A stretch of DNA of 24,045 nucleotides from a virus: positions 20,744 through 44,788 of IMG/VR virus record IMGVR_UViG_3300001749_000005; one strand, 5' to 3'. The notes beneath the pieces are model-generated. The model had not been told where the DNA came from, made no database searches, and saw only the letters and a program-made list of their open reading frames with translations. Position numbers and translations under genes: made by a program. This document shows, one piece after another, positions 7,703-14,532 of the stretch (positions within the stretch are counted from its first letter, which is position 1; every line of letters begins with the position of its first letter).

Positions 7703-8134
7703 TTAGGTTAGTGTGTAACGGCCTGCTTGTGTTGCGGTTGTAGGCGTATATTTGGATGTTCCGAGTCTTGTTACGCCTCTCGCTGTCGCAGCGGCTACGA
7801 CTGGGCGTGCCACTGTTGGTCGTACTACCCTGATTCTTGTTGCCGCAGCTCCGGGCAGTATTCCGAGTTGGTCCATTAATCCGAGTGCGAATACGGTGCC
7901 TGCTACGCCCCAGCCGAAGTACAGACCTAATCCTTTTGGCAGGTATATTGTTGAGCCTATGCCGATTATTAGGGCTACTATGAAGTCTATGATGGTTGTG
8001 GTTTTTATTGGTCCTACCATTTGTCCAGCGAATTGAGTGGTTAAGAATTGGAAGTGTAAATAACCTGCTGCTACTCCGCCGATTCCCGCTACGAAAACTT
8101 CTTTTCCAATTTCCATATAGTTAACGTATGCCAT
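7703..8134 (-). CDS. multi-pass membrane protein with basic Ala/Thr-rich tail
   Basis: The 143-aa protein shows three hydrophobic stretches in residues 10-95 (around VFVAGIGGVAAGYL, TTTIIDFIVALIIGIGSTIYL and GWGVAGTVFALGLM), then a basic, Ala/Thr-rich tail (TRIRVVRPTVARPVVAAATAR). It could be an envelope protein or a holin-like membrane protein; neither can be shown. It has its own copy of the shared leader and a well-placed TATA box. Confidence 0.7.
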   Translation of the reverse strand: MAYVNYMEIGKEVFVAGIGGVAAGYLHFQFLTTQFAGQMVGPIKTTTIIDFIVALIIGIGSTIYLPKGLGLYFGWGVAGTVFALGLMDQLGILPGAAATRIRVVRPTVARPVVAAATARGVTRLGTSKYTPTTATQAGRYTLT

Positions 8135-8141
8135 TTCGTAT

Positions 8142-8153
8142 CTCCTACACGTT
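8142..8153 (-). promoter_or_regulatory. shared leader element (copy 2)
   Basis: AACGTGTAGGAG on the minus strand, 7 nt before ATG 8134. A TTTTTAAG box (8176-8183) is centred about 26 nt upstream of the first base of the element, so the mRNA probably begins with the element itself. Confidence 0.68.
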
Positions 8154-8193
8154 ATTATTCAATAAGGGGTTAATGCTTAAAAAGTTTATTGTT

Positions 8194-8526
8194 TCAAACA
8201 GTGATAGTCCATTCGCGGTTCGGCCATGTTCCCGTTACCCTCTGCACTGTGCCAGCTAACTCGCTAATTTTGGATACTACTACGCTTAAAAGCCAGCCCA
8301 ACCCTGCTTCTTTTGACACGCCGGGAATTTTTTCCATAAACATCAATCCGCCAATTAGCAAGGTTATCAAGTCGCCTGTTCCAATCCCCCAAATCCATGT
8401 TCCCGCAGAGTCTTTAAGAGTTACAGTGTATAACAAGCCTATTTTGCTTAACGGTACATCTATGAAAATAGATGCTACTGTCCCGCTTAATCCACCAATG
8501 ATTATATGTTCAAATTGTTTCTCCAT
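8194..8526 (-). CDS. small membrane protein
   Basis: About 110 aa with two or three hydrophobic stretches (IIIGGLSGTVASIFI; WGIGTGDLITLLIGGLMFM; LGWLLSVVVSKI) and a polar C-terminus. ATG 8526 is preferred over GTG 8535 because GGTG sits at 8537-8534, giving a normal gap. It follows the 148-aa membrane protein after a few bases and shares its transcript. No family recognised; probably a virion membrane or host-membrane protein. Confidence 0.66.
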   Translation of the reverse strand: MEKQFEHIIIGGLSGTVASIFIDVPLSKIGLLYTVTLKDSAGTWIWGIGTGDLITLLIGGLMFMEKIPGVSKEAGLGWLLSVVVSKISELAGTVQRVTGTWPNREWTITV

Positions 8527-8535
8527 TTTTTTCAC

Positions 8536-8982
8536 CTATATTTTGTAGGAATTTTGAATTAAGGATGGCCCCCAAATTAGGATTACAACACCGAAGATTA
8601 GTGTTCCCCAAATATACCACGGTACAGCTTGTATTATTGAGTAGAGCGAGATGACGATTGCTACAAGTCCTATAAGCGTTAGAATTGTTGGTAGCCAAAC
8701 GATTATGGTTGCAGCAGTTAAACTGATGGGGCGAGGCGTTAAGCCTAACTCTCCTCTAGAAACCATTGTGAATTGAAAGTTGATTGTTTGAGTGCCGACT
8801 TGTATCCAGTTGATTTGGAGTTCAGGGTATTCATTTTTGAATCTGTTTAAAACAAAAGCGGCTACATCTTCAGGGTCACGTATGGTTGTGGTTTGAACGT
8901 GGACTTCATAGGTTTTACCTACTTGTAAAATGCCTGTTTTAGGCTGTGCCTGCCCAGCTACACGTAAACCATACTGAACCAT
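8536..8982 (-). CDS. two-helix membrane protein with an extramembrane beta domain
   Basis: The 148-aa protein has an N-terminal ~75-residue soluble region with alternating strands (GKTYEVHVQTTTIRD; QTINFQFTMVSRG) and a helix (VAAFVLNRFKNEYPEL). Two C-terminal hydrophobic helices follow, from about residue 88 to 140 (AATIIVWLPTILTLIGLVAI and WYIWGTLIFGVVILIWG). There is no signal peptide. It carries its own copy of the shared leader and a TATA box. Function unknown; it fits the block's membrane/envelope theme. Confidence 0.68.
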   Translation of the reverse strand: MVQYGLRVAGQAQPKTGILQVGKTYEVHVQTTTIRDPEDVAAFVLNRFKNEYPELQINWIQVGTQTINFQFTMVSRGELGLTPRPISLTAATIIVWLPTILTLIGLVAIVISLYSIIQAVPWYIWGTLIFGVVILIWGPSLIQNSYKI

Positions 8983-8989
8983 CTTTCGT

Positions 8990-9001
8990 CTCCTACACGT
9001 T
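8990..9001 (-). promoter_or_regulatory. shared leader element (copy 3)
   Basis: AACGTGTAGGAG on the minus strand, 7 nt before ATG 8982. The CTTTAATAC box at 9021-9029 is centred about 24 nt upstream of the element. Confidence 0.68.
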
Positions 9002-9040
9002 ATTGTTAATTGTTGTTTATGTATTAAAGAATTTCTGTTA

Positions 9041-9811
9041 TTATCTCCAAGGACGCGCCTCTATCACTTTCCCAACAATGTAGAGACCGCCTAAACCAGC
9101 TACAGCTACAATAGCTACCCAAAGCAGGAAGTCGCGTGTTCTTGCCCCTTTCGGTACGCCCAAGCATATTTCAACATGTTCGTTATAAGCGTCAATTATT
9201 GATTGAGGCACATCTTCAGGCGTAGCATACTCTGATTTAAGTCCAAAGCCCGCGCCGCATTTAGGACATACATACCAATATAGTGTCGACTGGTAAGTGT
9301 AGTATTCTGACCAATTATCAAAAGTAGTCGGGTCTGCTGTTGTTCCACCAGTGTAGCTGGGAGGCTGAAGCACATATTCGGAAAGAGTCATAAAACTTTG
9401 GCTTAACATGTAAACGACTACCACAGCAATTATGGCAGCCGCTATTATTGTTATAGCATAAATTAAAGCTATTACAATCGCGGGAGCTATCAGTCGTTCT
9501 CCAAATCTAGCTTCTAACGTTGGTTGTTCTGATGCAATCCATAAGCGAGGTTTATAAATGTCTTGGGTGACTCCTTGAATGGCTAGGATACCGTCACAGA
9601 AACCGTCTACCTGTTGAGTGTAAAGGTCATTGGTTATTCTAGTTTCTAAAGTGTTTAAGTCTGGAGCAGTTGCAGCGGGAGTTGTTGTGTGAACACTGTA
9701 GCTTTCATAATAAATAGCCATTTTACCCGTTAAGGGACTTCGCATTTGCAGAGTACGTCCAGTGAATCTTACACGAGAAGAACGCAAAAGTTTTCCTAGT
9801 TGTTTCTGCAT
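9041..9811 (-). CDS. two-helix membrane protein with a C2HC zinc-finger loop
   Basis: The 256-aa protein has a basic N-terminus, a long hydrophobic hairpin at about 107-136 (IAPAIVIALIYAITIIAAAI), a polar loop, and a C-terminal helix at about 228-248 (LLWVAIVAVAGLGGLYIVG). Within the loop Cys182, Cys185, His212 and Cys216 form a C-x2-C-x26-H-x3-C zinc-finger pattern. A zinc finger between two membrane segments is unusual. It might bind a virion partner or nucleic acid; this is inference. The ATG follows directly after its copy of the leader (TAGGAGATG). Confidence 0.72.
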   Translation of the reverse strand: MQKQLGKLLRSSRVRFTGRTLQMRSPLTGKMAIYYESYSVHTTTPAATAPDLNTLETRITNDLYTQQVDGFCDGILAIQGVTQDIYKPRLWIASEQPTLEARFGERLIAPAIVIALIYAITIIAAAIIAVVVVYMLSQSFMTLSEYVLQPPSYTGGTTADPTTFDNWSEYYTYQSTLYWYVCPKCGAGFGLKSEYATPEDVPQSIIDAYNEHVEICLGVPKGARTRDFLLWVAIVAVAGLGGLYIVGKVIEARPWR

Positions 9812-9826
9812 CTCCTACACACCGTT
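9812..9826 (-). promoter_or_regulatory. shared leader element, variant (copy 4)
   Basis: AACGGTGTGTAGGAG on the minus strand: the element with a 3-nt insertion, touching ATG 9811 with no spacer. TATATA/CTTAAAAAA sequences lie 14-21 nt upstream, inside the end of the previous gene, so this gene may have an internal promoter. Confidence 0.5.
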
Positions 9827-9828
9827 TA

Positions 9829-10935
9829 TTATCTCTTTTTTAAGTATATAACGATTAAGGCAACAGATGTTAAGGCTACACCTGTAGCCAAGATAATTTG
9901 CCAAGGAAAGCCGCCGCCTTTACTGACCCAGTGAACTTCCACTTCCGTATCAGTTTGTAAATCAAAAGTTATGTTTAAGTCTGTAGTGGTTGAGCCGTCA
10001 GGCTTTACCCAATAAGCAAAGGTTCGGTCTCCAGGAGCTTCAGCGATTAAAGCGTATGTTCCTTTAGTCAGTTTAGCACTAAAGGGAACGTCAAGGTATT
10101 GTTCTATTCCTGCATACACTATTTTTACTGCTTTTTCACCTGGAAAATTGTTCAGGTTTTCGTCAAACGATTTAATTGTAAGCAGTGCAGGTTCAGCTAC
10201 GCCGTATATTGCTGTAATAGTTTTTGTTCCTGGCTCTATAGTTTCCGTTCTTGTAGGGCTTGTATTTCCATCAAGCCAATTTTGGAAGTCTGTAGCGTCA
10301 ATAGAAACTGTAACTGTTGTGCCTACGGGAAGGCTTGGTGTTTGAGAAGGAGTTGTGAAAGGGTATATCTGTTCAAGGTAAGTCATGCTACCGGTTTTTC
10401 CAGCAGGGTTACTTGCAACAACTAAGACGCCTTCAGCTACTTCATAGCTGAAATGTAGAGTTTCAACCCAGAAACTTCCAGCTTGTCCAGAATTTTCCCA
10501 ACAGTCAATTCTGAACTGTTTTATTTTAGTCCAGTCGAATCCTGCTTCCTCATCCCAACCTTGGCCTGGACCCAAACGGTATTCTTTTGTTTCCCAAACG
10601 CTTGTTGGACTCGTAATTGTTTGTCTGGCCGCTGACCTGCCATCTACATCATAAAGCACGACGGTGACGTTACCATTATGTGCTTCATCTAAAGCATGGT
10701 AAAAAAACAGTTTCGCATTTGTTTGTGTACCATCAAACTCTTTCCCGTTTTTCAACGTGAAAATAGAGCCTTCATAATAGATATAGCCCACAGCATATGT
10801 CCTGATACTGCCTTCTCCCGCAACTTTAACATAAGGGTCAAATTCAACCTCACCCGCAACTGGACTCCAATCTCCCTCTTCCGGATGTAACGTTTCACTC
10901 CAAGCTTCAGGGTCCGAGGGATAAGTAACTAGCAT
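9829..10935 (-). CDS. tail-anchored multi-domain surface protein (jelly-roll plus Ig/PEGA-like domains)
   Basis: The 368-aa protein begins with a ~165-residue region resembling a galactose-binding-like jelly roll (VKVAGEGSIRTYAVG near 36; FDWTKIKQFRIDCWENSG near 133; FWVETLHFSYE). Two smaller beta modules follow: one with TTVTVSIDATDFQNWLDG and TKTITAIYG, and a PEGA-like one (FSAKLTKGTYALIAEAPG, then FAYWVKPDG). Last comes a Gly-rich hinge and a single C-terminal helix (IILATGVALTSVALIVIYL, KKR end). No signal peptide is visible. It is probably a glycan-binding or spike-type virion protein, inferred from domain types. Confidence 0.72.
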   Translation of the reverse strand: MLVTYPSDPEAWSETLHPEEGDWSPVAGEVEFDPYVKVAGEGSIRTYAVGYIYYEGSIFTLKNGKEFDGTQTNAKLFFYHALDEAHNGNVTVVLYDVDGRSAARQTITSPTSVWETKEYRLGPGQGWDEEAGFDWTKIKQFRIDCWENSGQAGSFWVETLHFSYEVAEGVLVVASNPAGKTGSMTYLEQIYPFTTPSQTPSLPVGTTVTVSIDATDFQNWLDGNTSPTRTETIEPGTKTITAIYGVAEPALLTIKSFDENLNNFPGEKAVKIVYAGIEQYLDVPFSAKLTKGTYALIAEAPGDRTFAYWVKPDGSTTTDLNITFDLQTDTEVEVHWVSKGGGFPWQIILATGVALTSVALIVIYLKKR

Positions 10936-10946
10936 TAGGTTTAGTT

Positions 10947-10958
10947 CTCCTACACATT
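10947..10958 (-). promoter_or_regulatory. shared leader element, AATG variant (copy 5)
   Basis: AATGTGTAGGAG on the minus strand, 11 nt before ATG 10935. GCTTTTATC (10980-10988) is centred about 26 nt upstream, again placing the likely RNA start at the element. Confidence 0.62.
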
Positions 10959-10992
10959 AGTTATAGATTAGGCTAGAAAGATAAAAGCTTTT

Positions 10993-11175
10993 TTAGGTCT
11001 TCACTTTTAATCCTTGCGCTTCCAAAGTGACTTCAGCAGGAGCAGCTGTTTCTGAGTGGGCGATAATAGCAATTATTTTTCCCGTGTAGTTGTTTGTGTC
11101 AATTGTTATAGCAGTGTCTTTTCCTAGTTCAGTGTCAAGTATTTCCTCATTTAAAGTTACCATTATAGTCTTCAT
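10993..11175 (-). CDS. small beta-strand protein of unknown function
   Basis: A 60-aa protein, MKTIMVTLNEEILDT..., with strands TAITIDT, GKIIAIIAHS and EVTLEAQGLKV, and no Cys or membrane helix. It could be a minor structural protein. A strong GGAGGTG lies about 9 nt upstream of the ATG. It sits directly downstream of the glycosidase gene and is probably co-transcribed with it. Confidence 0.62.
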   Translation of the reverse strand: MKTIMVTLNEEILDTELGKDTAITIDTNNYTGKIIAIIAHSETAAPAEVTLEAQGLKVKT

Positions 11176-11190
11176 CTTTTTTTCACCTCC

Positions 11191-12156
11191 TTATCCTCGA
11201 CTTAACAAGAAAAACATTCCGCCTACGATTATTAATGGAAGTATGAAAGAGGGTGGCGGTGGTGGAGGTGGAGTTTGCGGAGTCCAGAAATTCTGAGCAA
11301 AATAGTCTTGTGCAAACTGGTAGTAACAATGGTAGTCGTCATAAGTGCCTATACGATGTAAGATAATGTTAGCATTGTATTTTTTGGCATATTCGAGATA
11401 CTTCATTACAAACGCCATGTTGCCAGGATACATGAGATAACCTCCAGAAATACACATGTTGCTGTAGTTATAGCTACACCCAAGTTCGGTGACGCAATAA
11501 GGCACGTTTAACTGTCTAGTTTGATACGCGCTTCCTCCGCTTCCTTCAAAATGGTTTCGTAACCAGCCAGTGACTCCTTTGCTTTCTGCAAAACTGTCTA
11601 AATCAGTAGGTAAAGGTGAGGTTGTAACTCCATCCCAATCCGCACCATAGTAGTGTCTTCCAATCATATAATTGTGTTGGGGGTCATCTAAGGCTTTAAT
11701 AGTCATGTAACCTCCCCATTGGCTGTAGTTGAATAGTATAGGTAATTTTATGCCAGTGCTTCGAAGAGCATCGAGTAAGTCTTGGAACCAACTGTAACCT
11801 GTAGACGCGTTTGGTGGCGCCCACTCGTTTATAGCTTCAATAACTACATTTGTTCTGTTGTTAAAGCGACTAGCTTGTTGAACCCAAAAGTCTATCCATT
11901 CTTGTTTGTGGCCAGTGAGATAATCTGATGGAGGATAATTATGCATTAGGTCTAAATAGACAGTTATACCAAGTTCATCACCGCGGGAAACTATATAGTC
12001 GATTTCCTCTTGAGTGTAATGTAACCCGTTTCTCCAAGGTTGAGCAGCGTAAGGTCGTATTGCATTCCAGCCAGCATCATGCAACCTAACTAATTGCTCT
12101 TCTAGTTCTGTGATACCCCCGTAGAAGTATCCACCCCAACCGAAAACCATCATCAT
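11191..12156 (-). CDS. GH5-like glycoside hydrolase with Pro-rich stalk and C-terminal membrane anchor
   Basis: The 321-aa protein reads as a (beta/alpha)8 glycosidase of clan GH-A. INEW at 109-112 carries the acid/base Glu111, HYY at 168-170 matches the conserved HxY of GH5-type enzymes, and VTELG at 222-226 carries the probable nucleophile Glu224. A PxP stalk (296-302, seven Pro in a row) leads to a hydrophobic helix (FILPLIIVGGMFFLL) and the end. There is no signal peptide: the catalytic barrel starts at residue 5. It would hydrolyse a polysaccharide, perhaps a host surface glycan on entry or exit; substrate unknown. It starts within ATGATGATG after AGGT; a TATA-like TTAATATATAG is about 20 nt upstream. 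Confidence 0.82.
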   Translation of the reverse strand: MMMVFGWGGYFYGGITELEEQLVRLHDAGWNAIRPYAAQPWRNGLHYTQEEIDYIVSRGDELGITVYLDLMHNYPPSDYLTGHKQEWIDFWVQQASRFNNRTNVVIEAINEWAPPNASTGYSWFQDLLDALRSTGIKLPILFNYSQWGGYMTIKALDDPQHNYMIGRHYYGADWDGVTTSPLPTDLDSFAESKGVTGWLRNHFEGSGGSAYQTRQLNVPYCVTELGCSYNYSNMCISGGYLMYPGNMAFVMKYLEYAKKYNANIILHRIGTYDDYHCYYQFAQDYFAQNFWTPQTPPPPPPPSFILPLIIVGGMFFLLSRG

Positions 12157-12260
12157 TACCTGTGCTATATATTAAAAGAACTTTAATTTATCATTTAGGG
12201 TCTATCAGAAAGGAAAGCTTTTTTAAATAAGACAATAGTAGAATTAATTAGTGAAGTAAT

Positions 12261-13085
12261 ATGGTCATATTTGAAGATGGTTTTGAAAGTGGTAATTTTG
12301 TCGCTTGGACTAACGTGCAAGGATATGGAGGAGGGGTTGCATCAGTCAGTATGGAGCAACCGCGCTCAGGTATTTATAGTGCAAAGTTTGAAGTTGCGCC
12401 AACGATTGAATGGGCTGGAGCTTTATGTTCACATAATGTAACTGGACATATTGAGCTTTACGCGAGAGCGTACTTCCTAATTGGTCAAGGCTTGCCTTTA
12501 CCAGCTGGTTGGTTTGATATTTTAACATTTGAAGAGGCAGGAGAGCCTTACGAGTATATTGCTAGTGTTGGAATCTCAAAAAGAACGGGTGTTGATGCTT
12601 GGCGACTTAGAGCTAGAAATGGAACAGGATGGGTTAGTGTTGATGGTAGCCCAGTACCAAACACCCTCCAATATATCTGTGTTGAACTCCACGTAACAGT
12701 TGATGCAGTAAACGGAGCTGTTCAATTATTCGTTAACGGAGTTTTAGATGCTCAAATCTTAGGCATTGACACTACAGCGTTTGTTTTAGGACGTGCACGA
12801 TTTGGAATACACAAACCGTCAGAAGCCTCTGAAACAGGTGCGGGAAATCTCAATCTAATCGTGTATGTTGACAATTGTGTTGTAGCAGAAGAATATATTG
12901 GTCCTGAGGAGCCTCCGCCACCGCCATGTGAGTCTTACTTAACTCAAGCAGAATGTGAAGCAGCACTATGTTACTGGTATGATGGTACATGTCATTCAGA
13001 GCCAGCGCCGCCGCCTCCTCCGCCACCAGATATACTTCCGCTGTTAGTGTTATGTGGAATAGTGTTGCTGTTAACTCAGATTTAG
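12261..13085 (+). CDS. lectin-like (ConA-type jelly roll) protein with Cys module, Pro-rich stalk and C-terminal anchor
   Basis: The 274-aa protein starts with FEDGFESGNFVAWT, typical of concanavalin-A-like lectin/glucanase domains, and holds strands to about residue 210. A Pro-rich linker leads to a four-Cys module (Cys223, 232, 237, 244; CYWYDGTC). A second stalk (seven Pro in a row) and a terminal helix (ILPLLVLCGIVLLL) follow. The stalk-plus-anchor tail closely resembles that of the GH5-like enzyme, although this gene is on the opposite strand. No signal peptide. It probably binds a sugar on the virion or cell surface (inference). A TTTAAATA box is about 35 nt upstream. Confidence 0.76.
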   Translation: MVIFEDGFESGNFVAWTNVQGYGGGVASVSMEQPRSGIYSAKFEVAPTIEWAGALCSHNVTGHIELYARAYFLIGQGLPLPAGWFDILTFEEAGEPYEYIASVGISKRTGVDAWRLRARNGTGWVSVDGSPVPNTLQYICVELHVTVDAVNGAVQLFVNGVLDAQILGIDTTAFVLGRARFGIHKPSEASETGAGNLNLIVYVDNCVVAEEYIGPEEPPPPPCESYLTQAECEAALCYWYDGTCHSEPAPPPPPPPDILPLLVLCGIVLLLTQI

Positions 13086-13225
13086 CTTCTTACGTTATTC
13101 GCAGCTTCGTATAACCTAGGAAGATTTCGGACGAAAAGTTCTAAACTGTAAACTATGGTGTCAACTATTACTTTTGCGTTGTTTCCTTCAGCTGAGATTT
13201 CAAATTGGTATTTAGGTATTTTCAC
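13082..13225 (-). CDS. short hypothetical protein, tail-to-tail with the lectin gene
   Basis: A 47-aa frame: GTG start at 13225, KIPKYQFEISAEGNNAKVIV, then an amphipathic helix (TIVYSLELFVRNLPRLYEAA). It begins inside the last codons of the upstream HTH gene and ends so that its stop overlaps the lectin gene's stop on the other strand. This exact tail-to-tail packing and the sensible composition support a real gene. The ribosome-binding site is weak, so the start could be different. Function unknown. Confidence 0.5.
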   Translation of the reverse strand: MKIPKYQFEISAEGNNAKVIVDTIVYSLELFVRNLPRLYEAANNVRS

Positions 13226-13454
13226 TGTTAGTTTCGTGTGTTTCCCTCTTATGCCATTTATGAATGCGAGAGCCGTATTTACCGTTTAACATTCGGTTTT
13301 CAAGTAAGCCATGTTTCTTTGCTTGCACAAGATACCGCACCATTGTTCTAACTGTTAATCGTGCTTGCTTCGCTAAATAGTGGGTTGTCTGCCATTCACT
13401 TGTCATGTTAGCTATTACATGGAAGGCACGGTCACGAGAAGTCGGCGCAGTCAT
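13212..13454 (-). CDS. winged-helix/HTH protein
   Basis: An 80-aa basic protein with a helix-turn-helix: EWQTTHYLAKQARLTVRTMVRYL (residues 20-42) followed by a wing-like KKHGLLENRMLNGKYGSR. It resembles MarR/ArsR-type small winged helices. GGAG lies in the end of the preceding gene about 11 nt before the ATG. It belongs to a chain of five overlapping small genes that look regulatory. Target unknown. Confidence 0.72.
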   Translation of the reverse strand: MTAPTSRDRAFHVIANMTSEWQTTHYLAKQARLTVRTMVRYLVQAKKHGLLENRMLNGKYGSRIHKWHKRETHETNSENT

Positions 13455-13457
13455 AGT

Positions 13458-13631
13458 TTACTTCTCCTTAACAATAATTATTCCTTCTTCAATCAAACGA
13501 TTCAACGCAAACTCCAAATCTTTAAGCTGGATTATTTCAACCTCATCTCTAAAGTTGAAGAGAGAACCTCTAGAAGTAGGAAACCTATCCTTAATTATTC
13601 TCACTAAGTCTTTCGCGTCTTTAGAACTCAA
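13458..13631 (-). CDS. small winged-helix-like protein
   Basis: A 57-aa protein read from TTG 13631, which lies within the end of the upstream zinc-knuckle gene and is preceded by GGAGAAGGGG. It shows SSKDAKDLVRIIKDRF, FNFRDEV and LEFALNRLIEEGIIIVKEK; the last part looks like the third helix and wing of a winged-helix domain. It ends 3 nt before the next ATG. Small size and a TTG start make it easy to overlook. A DNA-binding role is inferred. Confidence 0.62.
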   Translation of the reverse strand: MSSKDAKDLVRIIKDRFPTSRGSLFNFRDEVEIIQLKDLEFALNRLIEEGIIIVKEK

Positions 13632-13842
13632 TTTTCCCCTTCTCCTTCAACTCAGCTAGTTTGGCTTTAGCTCTTCGTTTTTGTAGGGCTTTCTTGCAAG
13701 CTGTGCAGTTGTCTAGACTGTCATCATTTCCCTGCTCTAATTCACCGAGAAACATCCATTTCCCACAAAGAGACCGCCCATTAATAATATAATGTGCCTT
13801 TCTCCAGTTGGATGCAAAACCCCATCCTTCTTTTTCACTCAT
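13621..13842 (-). CDS. zinc-knuckle protein, paralogue of 22757-22972
   Basis: The 73-aa protein has His17, Cys26, Cys46 and Cys49 (KAHYI, LCGKW, CTACKK) and a basic C-terminal helix. The protein at 22757-22972 has His16, Cys26, Cys46 and Cys49 with the same flanking pattern (KAHAS, LCGRD, CKKC), so both probably form one zinc site. Such small zinc proteins are common in tailed and archaeal viruses, often of unknown role. Its ATG overlaps the TGA of the upstream HTH gene. Confidence 0.72.
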   Translation of the reverse strand: MSEKEGWGFASNWRKAHYIINGRSLCGKWMFLGELEQGNDDSLDNCTACKKALQKRRAKAKLAELKEKGKIEF

Positions 13843-14093
13843 TCAATCTTTGCCTCTTTAAAGGTAAATTCATCAAAATTCATAACCCAGCGTTTTCTTT
13901 CACTAATAACTATTGGAGCACCTTTCATTCTTTTTGATATATTTTGTATTCGTTTCAATCTTCTCCACACAATTGTTCTACCGCTCGTTTCAGGCTTATT
14001 TAATTGTAAAACTTCAGCCATCTCTTTTGTTGTCGCACCATCAAACGTCTTAGCCAATAGATGTTTAAGTATTCCTTTGTCTAATTCAGTCAA
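13839..14093 (-). CDS. winged-helix regulator, N-terminus unresolved
   Basis: The 84-aa core (TTG 14093) has a clear helix-turn-helix: GILKHLLAKTFDGATTKEMAEVLQL, then WRRLKRIQNISKRM and a wing (APIVISERKRWVM). The frame stays open about 150 nt upstream and encodes a coiled-coil-like stretch (KQLDKRVTRLERELKKVLDI) joined to it without a stop, yet no ATG, GTG or TTG exists there. So the true protein is likely longer, started at a rare codon or hidden by an indel near 14205 (ATGTAACG). Palindromes around the TATA box suggest autoregulation. It heads the 13082-14093 regulatory chain. Confidence 0.7.
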   Translation of the reverse strand: MTELDKGILKHLLAKTFDGATTKEMAEVLQLNKPETSGRTIVWRRLKRIQNISKRMKGAPIVISERKRWVMNFDEFTFKEAKIE

Positions 14094-14255
14094 ATCTTGC
14101 CAGTTAAATGGGTCAGTGACCGGTGAAAGTTCAAGAATGTCAAGAACTTTTTTTAATTCACGTTCTAAACGTGTTACTCGTTTGTCTAGTTGTTTCGTGC
14201 TATATATCGTTACATCACCTTTGTAACCTTTAGAACGGTTTATGTTACTATTAAG

Positions 14256-14331
14256 TATTTATATGTTGCTAACATTTTTTTGTGGAAGAAAAACGAGAGA
14301 GAAAGGAGTTATTCAATGTTACAATAACATT
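14256..14331 (-). promoter_or_regulatory. promoter with palindromic operator candidates for the 13839 regulator
   Basis: ATATAAATA (minus strand, 14256-14264) is a good TATA box. ATGTT-GCT-AACAT (14263-14275) overlaps it, and AATGTTA-CAA-TAACATT (14315-14331) lies upstream; another half-site is near 14242. Two palindromes sharing ATGTT/AACAT arms at a HTH gene's promoter suggest a dimeric repressor's operators. Confidence 0.55.
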
Positions 14332-14406
14332 TGTGATTGCAACCATGTCTGCTTAGCCGTTTCTAATATTGTTTAGGGGTACTAATTGGTTTAAAGTTTT
14401 GTTGTT

Positions 14407-14483
14407 TGATGGCGCGAGGGGAGAAAGGAGAGAAGAAAAAGAAAGAAAATCGTTTGTTTTCCACTCACTTTAGCGCGCCATCA
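14407..14483. repeat. 10-bp perfect inverted repeat around a purine tract
   Basis: TGATGGCGCG (14407-14416) and its exact complement CGCGCCATCA (14474-14483) are GC-rich in an AT-rich setting and flank about 57 nt. The first ~35 of those are almost pure A/G. It could be an origin element, a packaging site or a structured RNA. Confidence 0.6.
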
Positions 14484-14532
14484 GGTTAGTATTGTTTTTG
14501 GGTGTTTAAAGCTTTTTTGTTTTTTTGGTAAG

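Larger units (their letters stand above)
14227..14532. other. intergenic region without a supported gene
   Basis: About 300 nt between the regulatory chain and the 14533-17701 operon. It holds a TATA box and two palindromes near 14256-14331, a purine-rich tract (14416-14450) between the arms of a perfect 10-bp inverted repeat, TATA-like TTTAAAG at about 14393 and 14503, and a plus-strand T-rich stretch at 14509-14528. A small RNA or a replication/packaging site is possible; I see no credible ORF. Confidence 0.6.

Noticed and set aside
7703-8134. Holin or spindle-virus coat protein
   Set aside because: Hydrophobic pattern alone does not support either name; left as unknown membrane protein.
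13792-14226. Plus-strand ORF of 144 aa
   Set aside because: Long, but antisense to the HTH gene and its upstream coiled-coil frame; Ser/Phe-rich composition typical of antisense frames.
14330-14360. Possible 25-aa ORF on the minus strand in the intergenic region
   Set aside because: No ribosome-binding site and unremarkable composition.
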